A stretch of 64,000 bases of DNA. Origin: UBA5287 sp041672395 (GTDB lineage Bacteria > Bacteroidota > Bacteroidia > Bacteroidales > Dysgonomonadaceae). The notes under the pieces were generated by a model that saw nothing but the letters and a program-made list of their open reading frames with translations, was not told where the DNA came from and searched no databases. Where the stretch lies: NCBI GenBank assembly GCA_041672395.1, contig JBAYZS010000003.1, positions 1 to 64,000 of the forward strand. Direction: 5' to 3'. Shown in pieces: positions 45,992 to 55,305 of the stretch (the stretch's first letter is position 1; each line of letters starts with the position of its first letter). The position numbers were made by a program, and so were the translations under genes.

Positions 45992-48079
45992 TTATTCTAT
46001 TGTTCCAAACTTGTCGAGAATGCGATTGTAGGCTTCTGCGGCTGCTCCGTTTCCCCAATCATAAATGGTAAACTCACCCATACCTTCACCTTCGGGACCG
46101 GTACGTCCGCCATGACCGTAATTCTCCATCGTAAACCCATAATCCTCAGGTCCAAAGAATGAATTCACTTTCTCCCATTGCTTTTTGGTTACAGGATTCA
46201 GTGGACTATACATCATTACGAATGAGGCTTTTAATGCTGCATTACCTCTTTCGGTATATTCTTGCATGTCAAGCAGTTTGCCGTATTGAAGGATGAGCTC
46301 AGCAAACAGACTCTGTCGTGCATCATTCCATTCTGCATCTGCATTTAGTACTCCAAAACCACCCAGTACATTCACATACATATATGGCGGTTGCCATGAT
46401 GCTTGGGTCATTAACAGTTCATCAAGTGTTCGCTGTCCCAGTTCCAGGTAGCGCTGTTGTTTTGTTATCCGATAGCATTCCAATAGAGCTTCAGCTGTCC
46501 AGAACATTGAAAAATTGTTTTGCTTGTACATGTTATTTCTCGTTACTTTTTCCCCAACAAGATTATCCGACCCGTAACGTGAACAAGACCAGTAGGTTTC
46601 AAAATCTTCCCATCGTCCTGTGGATATGTTTTCTCGGATAACCGCATCCATGGATTTTAATGCAGCTTCTTTATATTCTTGTTTTCCGGTTAATTCATAA
46701 AGTTTGAGGAGAAAAGTCACTGACATAGAGCTTTCTGGTGAGTCATTCAAATGGTTCATCGGTTTTAAAGTGTGCAAATCGAGCCATCCTGGAAAGAAGC
46801 CATTGGGAAATTGTATCTCCAGTAAAGCTTTTGCATAACTTTGTGCATACTGGAGCAGTCGTGCATCTTTCTCCAGTTCATCATACCAGCGCAGCATCAG
46901 TAAAGCTGTCCAACTCATGTCAAGTACATGAAAAGGTGACTCTTTGGGATTCCATGTGTATGGGTTTCGATTAGAATTTCCCCAATAATGGGTATTCCAA
47001 CCTTTACTGCGATTATACTTTTGCCCATCTATCTCTACATCATGCATTTCTGTACCAATTAGTCCATAAAAGAAACCATCGACTTGCGGGAATGAGAGTG
47101 CCAGCTCTTTTGTGAGCATCGCTTTTTCCATCAATTTCGCATTTCCTGTTCTTCGGGCATACCGAAACAGACCGCTGGCAGATCGTAATGAGCTGAACCA
47201 TGCCTGGTTCCATATCGATCTGAATTCACGTTCATTGACCTTGCCTGGGTAATTGGGACTCTGCGTGACATTCACTATAAATACCGGTGCACCCACTTTT
47301 TTCCCGTCCAGTTTAAACTCTTGCCAAACGTTATCGGACCAAGTATTGAATGCCCAGTTATAGGTATGTTCCACATATTTTTCCAGATTTACATTAACGG
47401 GATTTCCCGTCTGATAGAGAGCGTGTCCCCAGCGTTGCCAAAGGAATTCAAGTGGTTTTCGAAATGGGTTTTGCACTATTTGTACATCAGTGTAATGCAT
47501 CAGATAAAATCCTATCTCTACTTCACCCTGAAGATATTCGGCCCCCTTTTCCCTCAGAAAGAGCACATGATCATCAACTCTGCTGTTGCTCATCCCCAAT
47601 TTCAGTCGGTTATTCGGGGCATCAAGATCGAGGTACCATCTTACGGGAGTTCCTTTTTTCATGATGTCCAAATCGGGTATCAGCGCCATCATCTGTTCAT
47701 TGTCTGAGACAATCAACGCTGGGGAACGAAATACATGTTGGTCGATAATGTGGTCAGCAGTGGGAGTCAAATGTGGCGACCAGTGGAAGGAAGGTTTGAA
47801 TCTGGGAGTTACAACCACTTGCCAGTCATTCTGTTGCAAAGATTTATCGAGTTTAAAACTAATCTTTACATGCAGACAATTGTCATTAATAACGGTGATT
47901 TTAGTTTTCCCTTTACTCTTTCCTAATTGGTCGTAATGAATATTTTGCGTCACTTGATCCTTGGGAAAAGACGTTTTTATAACCTCCGTCTGCTTTTTGG
48001 GCAGCATCGGTTCCTGGGCAATCAGCAAGAAAACCGATGCACATAATCCGAATAGGGTGGTACAAAAACGTCTTTTCAT
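45992..48079 (-). CDS. Secreted (alpha/alpha)-barrel-like protein, unknown family
   Basis: About 695 residues from the ATG at 48079; a TTG three codons earlier abuts the upstream stop. It has a Sec signal (FGLCASVFLLIAQEP). An N-terminal beta domain (about 30-215) is followed by helices in pairs typical of an (alpha/alpha)6 or 7 barrel: 'SRSASGLFRYARRTGNAKLM'-like, 'MSWTALLMLRWYDELEKDAR', 'SMSVTFLLKLYELTGKQEYK' and 'FSMFWTAEALLECYRITKQQ'. A GH family number cannot be given. The clustering with GH172, GH183 and D-arabinose genes suggests an enzyme acting on the same glycan, possibly a new family. Confidence 0.6.
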   Translation of the reverse strand: MKRRFCTTLFGLCASVFLLIAQEPMLPKKQTEVIKTSFPKDQVTQNIHYDQLGKSKGKTKITVINDNCLHVKISFKLDKSLQQNDWQVVVTPRFKPSFHWSPHLTPTADHIIDQHVFRSPALIVSDNEQMMALIPDLDIMKKGTPVRWYLDLDAPNNRLKLGMSNSRVDDHVLFLREKGAEYLQGEVEIGFYLMHYTDVQIVQNPFRKPLEFLWQRWGHALYQTGNPVNVNLEKYVEHTYNWAFNTWSDNVWQEFKLDGKKVGAPVFIVNVTQSPNYPGKVNEREFRSIWNQAWFSSLRSASGLFRYARRTGNAKLMEKAMLTKELALSFPQVDGFFYGLIGTEMHDVEIDGQKYNRSKGWNTHYWGNSNRNPYTWNPKESPFHVLDMSWTALLMLRWYDELEKDARLLQYAQSYAKALLEIQFPNGFFPGWLDLHTLKPMNHLNDSPESSMSVTFLLKLYELTGKQEYKEAALKSMDAVIRENISTGRWEDFETYWSCSRYGSDNLVGEKVTRNNMYKQNNFSMFWTAEALLECYRITKQQRYLELGQRTLDELLMTQASWQPPYMYVNVLGGFGVLNADAEWNDARQSLFAELILQYGKLLDMQEYTERGNAALKASFVMMYSPLNPVTKKQWEKVNSFFGPEDYGFTMENYGHGGRTGPEGEGMGEFTIYDWGNGAAAEAYNRILDKFGTIE

Positions 48080-48088
48080 TATCCTCAA

Positions 48089-50032
48089 TTATTCTTCTAT
48101 TCGTTCAAGTGTGATTAATGTGAGCTCAAACAAATTAGCTTTCCCTTTGTCTCTGACATGAACCGTAATTGAGTTTATTTGAGGAGTAAGTTGAATATCC
48201 CCAACATAAACATTCTCTCTGTAGCCATCTTTATCAGACTTAGTGGAAATCCAATCCGACAGTTGATTTTGTCGTTGCCATATCTGAAAATCAGCACCCT
48301 TGGGACTCTCGTGATAATTAAGCAATACTTTATATTTGCCTTCAGGTACATCGGTTAGTTTTACTCTTACTGCTCCTTTTCCATAAGATGAGATAGCCAA
48401 TCCTCTGTCCAGTATAACCTGAATGCCCCGTTCAAGGGTGATCTCCATTAACTGAGGGAAGAACACATGTTTGTTGGGTAGATATACTTCTCTCAATTCT
48501 TCAGTCGGTTCCATTCGGTTTTTGAGCGGTTGATCAGCATAAAAGAATGCTGTTGAAGCATAATCAACCGGAAAATTGTTCCCCACTTCTCCATGTTCCA
48601 TAGCAAGATAAATCTCTTTTTCGAAAGAGAGTTTATCGGAAAGAAAGAAACGGTAAGCACCCGTCCGGTTCATCGGTAATGAGTAGTCTAGTGAGCCATG
48701 AAGCGGCATGCTAATTCCACTGTCCCAACGGTCCAAAAGTGCATACCAGCCACCATTATAATAATCCTCTGATCCGGTGCCATGCATCCGCATTTTACCA
48801 TCTACATATGTAGAATCATCTCCTTCCCAAAATAAGGTCATACCCGGTCGCAGTCCCTGTGCATGATGAATAGTTCCAACATAATGGCCTTTGCCTTGAG
48901 TTTTCAGAAAGGTGAAGAATTGACCGACTTCTGGTTTTTCGCGTCTCCACAATGTGTAAAGTTTTCCTTCCTCTTTTTTATCACGTTTATTATCGTTGTA
49001 ATATACTTTTGCCGTCACGGATACAGGGTTCTGTTGAACACCTTCCCGCTTTTTATATATCAGCTTCATCTCTGCCGATTTGTCGTATGGCATCGGGAGA
49101 TAACTGTAGTTGGTGGTTCCATGGCGTCCCATAATAATGCTACGCATTGCCGGTTTTCCAAATGCATATCCGAAGAAATCAGCTACCGGTGCATAAATTG
49201 CTTCTACTGGTTCGTTATCCCATTTGGCTGACAAGATGATGTCTTTGTAAAATCCTTCAAATGACGTACCACCATCGATATCAAAACCTGCGATGCGACC
49301 ACCTTCAGACTTGTCAAAAAATGTAACCTCTTCACCTGGAAGGATGGTAAAAGTCTTTACTTCTGTTTGGAGTTGAGTCGACTTTCCAAAAGCGTATTGA
49401 TTGACAGTAGGTGATATGTTGCCCCATAAAGTGTTCACCTCTGACAATAATTGTTTGTCTGTTTCAGAAAAAACACCTGTCCAGCTTTCTACATTTAACC
49501 TCGGTAGTTTGCGGTATTGAATCTGATGAAACATGATCTTTTCTCCTTGAAACACAATCTTAAGTGATTTCTTGAATGGGATTGGAATATAGCAGTAATA
49601 TCCACCAATTTCGTTACCCACAACCGGTTTAACAAACGGATACACCTTACCTGAAAAGAGATCAATAAACTTTATTTTCAAACGTGGTTCCTTTTCACCA
49701 TCAAAATAGAAAGCAAGCGTATCTTCAGTTGGAGTGGGGGTCCAGATTCGGTTTACAACACCCGGACCTTCAAACTCTGCCAGAACCAAATTGTCTTTTT
49801 CTTTGCGGATGTATGAGTACTTACCCGAGAATCCATCATCATTACCTCCAGTCCTGTCATAACTTGATTCCTGGTCAATCAACTGGTTATGTCGGTAACG
49901 GGGAAGTTGATCCACACTTTTTAATTGTTTTACCTCATCACTCCAATGATAGGTATTATTTTGACTTTGTGCCTGAAAAACTCCTGCCAGAAACAGAATT
50001 GCAACTAAAATTTTTAATGAGACTCTTTTCAT
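48089..50032 (-). CDS. GH172 (DUF2961) family enzyme, long form
   Basis: A protein of 647 residues with a Sec signal (LVAILFLAGVFQAQSQ). DUF2961 features: 'EFEGPGVVNRIWTPTPTEDT' with 'FYFDGEKEPRLKIKFIDLFS', 'GGYYCYIPIPFKKSLKIVFQ', 'MHGTGSEDYYNGGWY' and 'YRFFLSDKLSFEKEIYLAME' then HG. The two Glu-bearing motifs (TGSEDY and MEHG) fit the catalytic pair of GH172, whose members are exo-alpha-D-arabinofuranosidases and alpha-D-fructofuranosidase/difructose anhydride synthases. A C-terminal beta domain of about 130 residues is additional. Next to FucI and a GH183 gene, D-arabinofuranosidase is the likelier activity. Confidence 0.87.
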   Translation of the reverse strand: MKRVSLKILVAILFLAGVFQAQSQNNTYHWSDEVKQLKSVDQLPRYRHNQLIDQESSYDRTGGNDDGFSGKYSYIRKEKDNLVLAEFEGPGVVNRIWTPTPTEDTLAFYFDGEKEPRLKIKFIDLFSGKVYPFVKPVVGNEIGGYYCYIPIPFKKSLKIVFQGEKIMFHQIQYRKLPRLNVESWTGVFSETDKQLLSEVNTLWGNISPTVNQYAFGKSTQLQTEVKTFTILPGEEVTFFDKSEGGRIAGFDIDGGTSFEGFYKDIILSAKWDNEPVEAIYAPVADFFGYAFGKPAMRSIIMGRHGTTNYSYLPMPYDKSAEMKLIYKKREGVQQNPVSVTAKVYYNDNKRDKKEEGKLYTLWRREKPEVGQFFTFLKTQGKGHYVGTIHHAQGLRPGMTLFWEGDDSTYVDGKMRMHGTGSEDYYNGGWYALLDRWDSGISMPLHGSLDYSLPMNRTGAYRFFLSDKLSFEKEIYLAMEHGEVGNNFPVDYASTAFFYADQPLKNRMEPTEELREVYLPNKHVFFPQLMEITLERGIQVILDRGLAISSYGKGAVRVKLTDVPEGKYKVLLNYHESPKGADFQIWQRQNQLSDWISTKSDKDGYRENVYVGDIQLTPQINSITVHVRDKGKANLFELTLITLERIEE

Positions 50033-50051
50033 TGTTATTCTTTATATGATT

Positions 50052-51242
50052 TCATTCATTACCCCACAAATTAGGATCATTACCTTTTGATTTTCTCCAT
50101 GCATCGCGCCATTTATGAATATCCATGTGATTAATAAATGGTTTTAGTGCTCGTTGAGCTTTTGTCGGTGCAGGAGTAAGAGCTACTGCACTATCTTGAT
50201 ACCAGTAAGCTACTGAAGCCAGATCCAACGTTAAATTATTGTTTGAACCATGCTCAATTGTTCCTTTTACCTCTGTTTCAAAGAATATGGGATCATTAAT
50301 GAAGAAACGATAAACATGAGTACGACCAAGCCAGCCAACATCGTTATTTACACGTGGATAGCCAAAATAGGGATGTGAAAATGGTTCCTTTGGACACCAT
50401 GACGTGTTGAAAAAATCTTCGGTGCCTGTTCCAATTAAAGAAGGGGATTTTTCTCCATCAATAAACCACATATCATCTCCTTCTCCATACCACATTGGAG
50501 TAGGTGAATGCACATAGTAATTTATACCAATAAAATGTCCTTTTCCTTTTGTGTTGATGAAAACATAATTTTGTTCTCCCGTTTTGTTAGGATGTTGTGC
50601 TCCGGTAAGCCCCCATTCAGTCTCTCCTTCAGGAAGAGCATCTGTAAGATTATGGTTGTACCAGGCATGAAAACGTCCCATATCTTCAGGTAGCTTATCC
50701 ATTTGTAAATAATCTACATAAAAATAGAATGCGTTGATAGTCTTATCAGTCTGATTTTCAATTTCTATTCGGGCACCTTTAGCAAATGGCATTGCAAAAT
50801 AACTTGTTAGACCTGTTCCGTTTTCAGGTCCGGCCGAAAGTGGAAAGGAGGCGTAGTTATATCGTTCATCCCATCCTTGTCCAAAGAAAGGTCCGATAGG
50901 TGATTCAACTGATGGATAATCGTTTCCATCCCAATACATTCTGATGATAATATCATTTCTGCTCAGTTCATCCGGAGGAGGGGCAATTGTAATCCAAATG
51001 TGATTGATTACTCCTGCTCCTTTAATCTCAGCGATAGTTCTTTTTTCTCCCGGCGCAAATGTTTCCAGATGATCTCTGTTTCCTCCCGTTGGATCAGTAC
51101 TGGAAATTCGTTTATTTTTAATTCCTGTTTTTAGCTTTGCCAAATCTAACATTTCTCCGGTCATATTTTCTTGAGCAATCGCAGGAAAACTAAACAGTAA
51201 AACCAATAGGAGTGACAAACTTTTTTTTAATAAATTCTTCAT
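50052..51242 (-). CDS. GH172 (DUF2961) family enzyme, short form
   Basis: About 396 residues from the ATG at 51242, giving a signal peptide 'LLVLLFSFPAIAQEN'. The longer frame from 51287 overlaps the isomerase gene and is not needed. Core DUF2961 motifs are 'DPTGGNRDHLETFAPGEKRT', 'IKGAGVINHIWITIAPP', 'SYFAMPFAKGARIEIENQTD', 'LIGTGTEDFFNTSW' and 'GRTHVYRFFINDPIFFETEV' followed by KGTIEHG. It is the length of a minimal GH172 enzyme. Two diverged GH172 enzymes side by side suggest different linkages or positions in the same D-arabinan. It starts 14 bases after the isomerase gene ends. Confidence 0.88.
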   Translation of the reverse strand: MKNLLKKSLSLLLVLLFSFPAIAQENMTGEMLDLAKLKTGIKNKRISSTDPTGGNRDHLETFAPGEKRTIAEIKGAGVINHIWITIAPPPDELSRNDIIIRMYWDGNDYPSVESPIGPFFGQGWDERYNYASFPLSAGPENGTGLTSYFAMPFAKGARIEIENQTDKTINAFYFYVDYLQMDKLPEDMGRFHAWYNHNLTDALPEGETEWGLTGAQHPNKTGEQNYVFINTKGKGHFIGINYYVHSPTPMWYGEGDDMWFIDGEKSPSLIGTGTEDFFNTSWCPKEPFSHPYFGYPRVNNDVGWLGRTHVYRFFINDPIFFETEVKGTIEHGSNNNLTLDLASVAYWYQDSAVALTPAPTKAQRALKPFINHMDIHKWRDAWRKSKGNDPNLWGNE

Positions 51243-51256
51243 GATCTTAAGTATAT

Positions 51257-53032
51257 TTATTTGTATAATGGACCAAAAGTAGCACAAGCACGATAATCTG
51301 CTCCTTCGTTATCTGATCCGAATGAACTCCAAGTCGACGGACGGAAAATTTTGTTTTCGTCTACATTATGCATGTTTACTGGGATTGAAAGGGTTGAACA
51401 TAAGGTGATTAAGTCTGCTCCAATATGGCCATAACTGATGGCGCCATGGTTCGCTCCCCAATAATTCATAACTGAATATACATCTGCAAAACGACCTTTT
51501 CCGGTTGTTCGTGGTATAAAGAAGGTCGATGGCCACGTTTTGTCGGTTCGTTTATCAATGATATCAAAAACGTCGTCAGGAAAGGTAGCGGTCCAACCTT
51601 CAGCAATCTGCATGACAGGACCTAAACCTTTTACTAGATTGATACGGCACATTGTAACTGGCATTCCATGTCGGGTAATAAACTTGGAAGAATAACCGCC
51701 ACCTCTCATATATTCAAGGTTTGAAGGATACCATGTCGTAGCATCTAACATTTTGTCAACTTCTTTTTTAGTTATTTCCCAAAATGGTTTCATAACTGGA
51801 TTACCTTCACTGTCGGATTGTTGACCGCTTCCATCTAAAGTACATGAACCTGAATTAATTAAATGAATGGCTCCGTCTTTTAATAATCCGTCTGGTTTCC
51901 AGCCGCTTACTCTTTCTATTGCTGTTGGACTCCAATAGGTTCTTACGTCTGCAAACATTTGAGAAGTGTTTGTGAGTAGATGATTGAACAACATACTGAT
52001 TCCATTCAAATGGTCGTCTTCTGTAGCGAATATAAATGCTTCTCGTATTCCATTCCAGTCGAATGAGGAATTTAATATTGCTTCTGAAAAATCACCGTCT
52101 GGCAAAAAATCTGTCCATTGTCTTTGTCCCTGAAATCCACCCGCAATTGCATTATGTCCAAGTGCTTCTTCTCCCCAACCCATTTCGTCAAGTTTGGGAT
52201 TACCAAACATTAGGTCTCTCATAATCAAGGTCATCTTAACAACAAACTCCCAGTCCTTGTCTTTTTGTTCTCTCGAGTGAATCAAATGGGGGGGATTATA
52301 GTCTTCTCCTTCACGACTCATGCAATTCTCTTTTGTCCATGTCATGGCTTTTTGAAATTCTTCTTTGTCATATATCTCAAGTTGTATGCGACGGAGTATC
52401 TCACTTGAATCAACAAATTCAGTTCGCATGCCAAGATATTCTTGAAGAAAATCGGGGTTGACCATCGAGCCGCCAATGCCCATAGAAACTGAACCAATCG
52501 CTAAATATGATTTTCCTTTCATCTGGGCTAAAGCTAATCCGGCGCGGGCAAATCGAAGTAGTTTTTCTTTTACATCTTCTGGAATAGTGGGATCGCCTAC
52601 ATCCTGAACATCTCTGCCATATATTCCAAATGTTGGTAATCCCTTTTGATTATGGACTGCTAATGCAGCTGCCAAATAAACAGCTCCCGGACGTTCTGTT
52701 CCATTAAAACCCCAAATAGCTTTTGGAATATTTGGATTCATGTCTATTGTTTCAGATCCATAACACCAGCATGAAGAAACTGAAAGTGAGAGCCCAACAT
52801 TCTCTCTTTCAAATTTTTCGGCACACATTGATGCTTCTTTCACACCACCAATGCATGTATTTGCTATTACACATTGAACCGGACTTCCGTCGGGATACTT
52901 TAGCGTTTCCTTGTATAGTTTTTCTACTTTTTTGGCAAGATTCATAGTTGTTTCTTCCAATGATTCTCTGATACCTTTTCTTCGACCATCAATAACGGGA
53001 CGAATTCCAATTTTTGGATAACTTGTTTTCAT
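51257..53032 (-). CDS. fucI: L-fucose/D-arabinose isomerase
   Basis: A protein of 591 residues, exactly the length of E. coli FucI. '[20 protein letters not shown]' starts it; '[20 protein letters not shown]' and '[20 protein letters not shown]' hold the Mn-binding Glu, Asp and His. FucI interconverts L-fucose and L-fuculose and equally D-arabinose and D-ribulose. No fuculokinase or fuculose-phosphate aldolase is present, while a ribulokinase is, so the D-arabinose reaction is probably the physiological one. It follows the LacI gene by 58 bases and leads the downstream genes. Confidence 0.93.
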   Translation of the reverse strand: MKTSYPKIGIRPVIDGRRKGIRESLEETTMNLAKKVEKLYKETLKYPDGSPVQCVIANTCIGGVKEASMCAEKFERENVGLSLSVSSCWCYGSETIDMNPNIPKAIWGFNGTERPGAVYLAAALAVHNQKGLPTFGIYGRDVQDVGDPTIPEDVKEKLLRFARAGLALAQMKGKSYLAIGSVSMGIGGSMVNPDFLQEYLGMRTEFVDSSEILRRIQLEIYDKEEFQKAMTWTKENCMSREGEDYNPPHLIHSREQKDKDWEFVVKMTLIMRDLMFGNPKLDEMGWGEEALGHNAIAGGFQGQRQWTDFLPDGDFSEAILNSSFDWNGIREAFIFATEDDHLNGISMLFNHLLTNTSQMFADVRTYWSPTAIERVSGWKPDGLLKDGAIHLINSGSCTLDGSGQQSDSEGNPVMKPFWEITKKEVDKMLDATTWYPSNLEYMRGGGYSSKFITRHGMPVTMCRINLVKGLGPVMQIAEGWTATFPDDVFDIIDKRTDKTWPSTFFIPRTTGKGRFADVYSVMNYWGANHGAISYGHIGADLITLCSTLSIPVNMHNVDENKIFRPSTWSSFGSDNEGADYRACATFGPLYK

Positions 53033-53090
53033 TTCTATTTAGTATTTAAATGTAAATTGTTAAACTGAATCACTAATTTTTTTATAAAAC

Positions 53091-54089
53091 TTATTCACGA
53101 ACTTCCAATTCTGCTTCAATAATGCAGTTCTTAATTTCGTAATTTTTCATCTCCATCTGGTCTGTAAGTAATTGCATTGCATTTTTTGCCATTTCTTCGA
53201 TAGGCTGTTTAATAAAAGGAATATTTAATGGTAGAATATAAAAGGCATCACTCTCATCGAAGCACATTAACTGAATATCGCTTTGATATTGTTTTTGTTT
53301 GTATAATTCCTTGATGCCACTTATTGAAATAGAGTTTGTTGTAAAATAGATTGCGTCTATAGTTGGCTCGTTAGATAATAATTCATGAATGACTTTTTCC
53401 ATATCACTATTCAAAAATTCATACCGGACCATTTTTATGTTTTTTTCATTGTAAAAATTAGCATTTTTAGTTGCTTCAACATATCCTCTATTTCGTTCAT
53501 TTATATGAAACTGAGTCTGTTTATAAGTGATAAGAGCAATATTTTTAAAGCCTTTTTCAATTAGTTTTGAAATAGCATAATACGAAATTTCGAAATTATT
53601 AATTAATACTGAACATACATTAATTTCTGGAAAGTTTCTGTCGACCAGCACCAACGGAATTTTTTCATTTGCCAAATATTGGATAGTTTTTTCACTACCG
53701 GCAGGAGGGGTAATAACAAAACCATCTACTTGTCTTGATTTCAATAGATTAACCATCTTGTCCATCTCTGATGATTCCTCATTTGTGTTAGCAATGATTA
53801 CAGCATAACCTTTTTTTTCGGCCTCATTTTGTATATATAATGCAAGCTTACCAAAAAAAACATTTGAAATATCCGCAACAATTAAACCAATTGTTGCGGA
53901 TTTACCTATCTTCAAACCCTTGGCAAAGGAATTAGGAGTGTAATGTAATTCTTCGGCCTTTTCAAGTATCTTTTTAGAGGTTTCTTCGCTAACCCTCCCT
54001 TTTATGTTTTTTCCATTCAATACAAGAGACACTGTAGCGATAGAAACTCCAATTTCATCGGCAATATATTTCAAGGATATTTTTTCCAT
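53091..54089 (-). CDS. LacI-family transcription regulator
   Basis: A protein of 332 residues. N-terminal HTH 'ISLKYIADEIGVSIATVSLV' with hinge helix 'LVLNGKNIKGRVSEETSKKI' and then a periplasmic-binding-like sensor domain ('ATIGLIVADISNVFFGKLAL', 'SRQVDGFVITPPAGSEKTIQ', 'IQLMCFDESDAFYILPLNIP'). It should control the surrounding D-arabinose/D-arabinan genes, with a released sugar as inducer. It is placed in the middle of the run, between the decayed GH183 gene and fucI. No clear palindromic operator was seen in the flanking spacers. Confidence 0.9.
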   Translation of the reverse strand: MEKISLKYIADEIGVSIATVSLVLNGKNIKGRVSEETSKKILEKAEELHYTPNSFAKGLKIGKSATIGLIVADISNVFFGKLALYIQNEAEKKGYAVIIANTNEESSEMDKMVNLLKSRQVDGFVITPPAGSEKTIQYLANEKIPLVLVDRNFPEINVCSVLINNFEISYYAISKLIEKGFKNIALITYKQTQFHINERNRGYVEATKNANFYNEKNIKMVRYEFLNSDMEKVIHELLSNEPTIDAIYFTTNSISISGIKELYKQKQYQSDIQLMCFDESDAFYILPLNIPFIKQPIEEMAKNAMQLLTDQMEMKNYEIKNCIIEAELEVRE

Positions 54090-54145
54090 AATATTTCTCT
54101 TTTAATTTTTCTATTGAATTTAAATAAACGTATAGAGTTATAAGA

Positions 54146-55303
54146 TTAATTATTGCTAGCTATATCCACGCTCATCAAAAAAACGTTATATGGCTCCCAT
54201 AAAGACATCAGAAAATAAAGTTTATCTTCATGTATCTTTAAAGGATGTATAAATGCACAATATAATCCGGGATATTCATTATCAGAAACCAATATTTTTG
54301 GTTTGCTCCACTCCGTAATATTATCTGCATCCCTATATACTATAGCATGTTTCCTTTGAGGATTATTGGGGTCGCATGCATAATCATAATTATGGGTTAA
54401 AATCCATTTATTATATTTTTCGTGATATATTAGAGACGCTTCACCAACGGGAGCCGGAATAATCGGAGTTGCTTCATTTTCATTGCCCTTAATCCATTGC
54501 TTAGATCTTCCGTTCCAATATTCATATTCGTTCATCTTCAATATATTATCCTCTTTAAAACGAGCAAGATAACCATCATCTCCTCTTCCTGAACATGTTC
54601 CAATCATATAAACAATGCCATCTTTCTTTGCATAAGTTACCTGTGAAAAATGACTTAAAGGATTAAAAGTTATTTCCTCTTTTCTTTGCCATGTTTTTCC
54701 ATTATCTTAGGAGGCGTTAAGAGATGAAAAATTCGTAAGCCAAGAACAATCATGACCTGCCCAATCGTGAATATTCATATAATGAACATAATCAACTCCG
54801 TTTGCGCGAATTGCAGATGTAGGTATCGAAGTTTGATACTTTTCGGGATTTGTTTTACCTCCTGCAATAATTTCTCGTGCTTTTCCATCTAAATCTAATG
54901 CCATTCCAGAAATAGATAATCCATCTTCTAAGTTTGTGTCTTCTGAAAATGCCAAAACATTAGAACGCCAGTTAGAACCATTTCCACCTCCGCCATTTAG
55001 AAATGGTCGAAACCCCTCGCCATGGGTATCACCAAAGAATATTCCGATTTTATCTCCATCCATATGCCACATAATACCTAAATCAGTTCCTAAAACATCA
55101 TAAGTCGCAGTATTATTAGGATTAGGAAAATTTTCATCGGGCATCGAATTCCCGGTAACACGGGCAATTCGTTTGAGATTTGAAATATTAATAGATGGCT
55201 CTTTAATTATTTGTACTTTATCGGCATTACTATTATTTTTTTTTATCATCGTTTGAACATGCAATTAACAAAAGTGAGATTAAAAGAATGAATATATTTC
55301 CAT
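54146..55303 (-). pseudogene. DUF4185 (GH183) endo-D-arabinanase, broken
   Basis: Two frames in phase (55264-54707 and 54607-54146) together make one DUF4185 protein of about 380 residues: 'DVLGTDLGIMWHMDGDKIGI', 'FFGDTHGEGFRPFLNGGGGN', 'NWRSNVLAFSEDTNLEDGL', then past the stop 'DNGKTWQRKEEITFNPLSHF', 'MIGTCSGRGDDGYLARFKED' and 'ATPIIPAPVGEASLIYHEKY'. A TAA at 54707-54709 stands in frame just before 'DNGKTW'. The N-terminus also fails: the lipoprotein signal 'NIFILLISLLLIACSNDD' is open but has no ATG in frame. An ATG at 55303-55301 would serve if one base were added after it. The GH183 family comprises endo-D-arabinanases. Two lesions mean the gene is very likely dead. Confidence 0.8.
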
Positions 55304-55305
55304 AT

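Noticed and set aside
47321..47936. Overlapping open frames of 116 to 128 codons antisense to the 698-residue protein gene.
   Set aside because: Shadows of a coding gene with cysteine- and histidine-rich composition typical of false frames.
51243..51287. Longer start for the short GH172 gene.
   Set aside because: It overlaps the 3' end of fucI and would place residues before a normal signal peptide.
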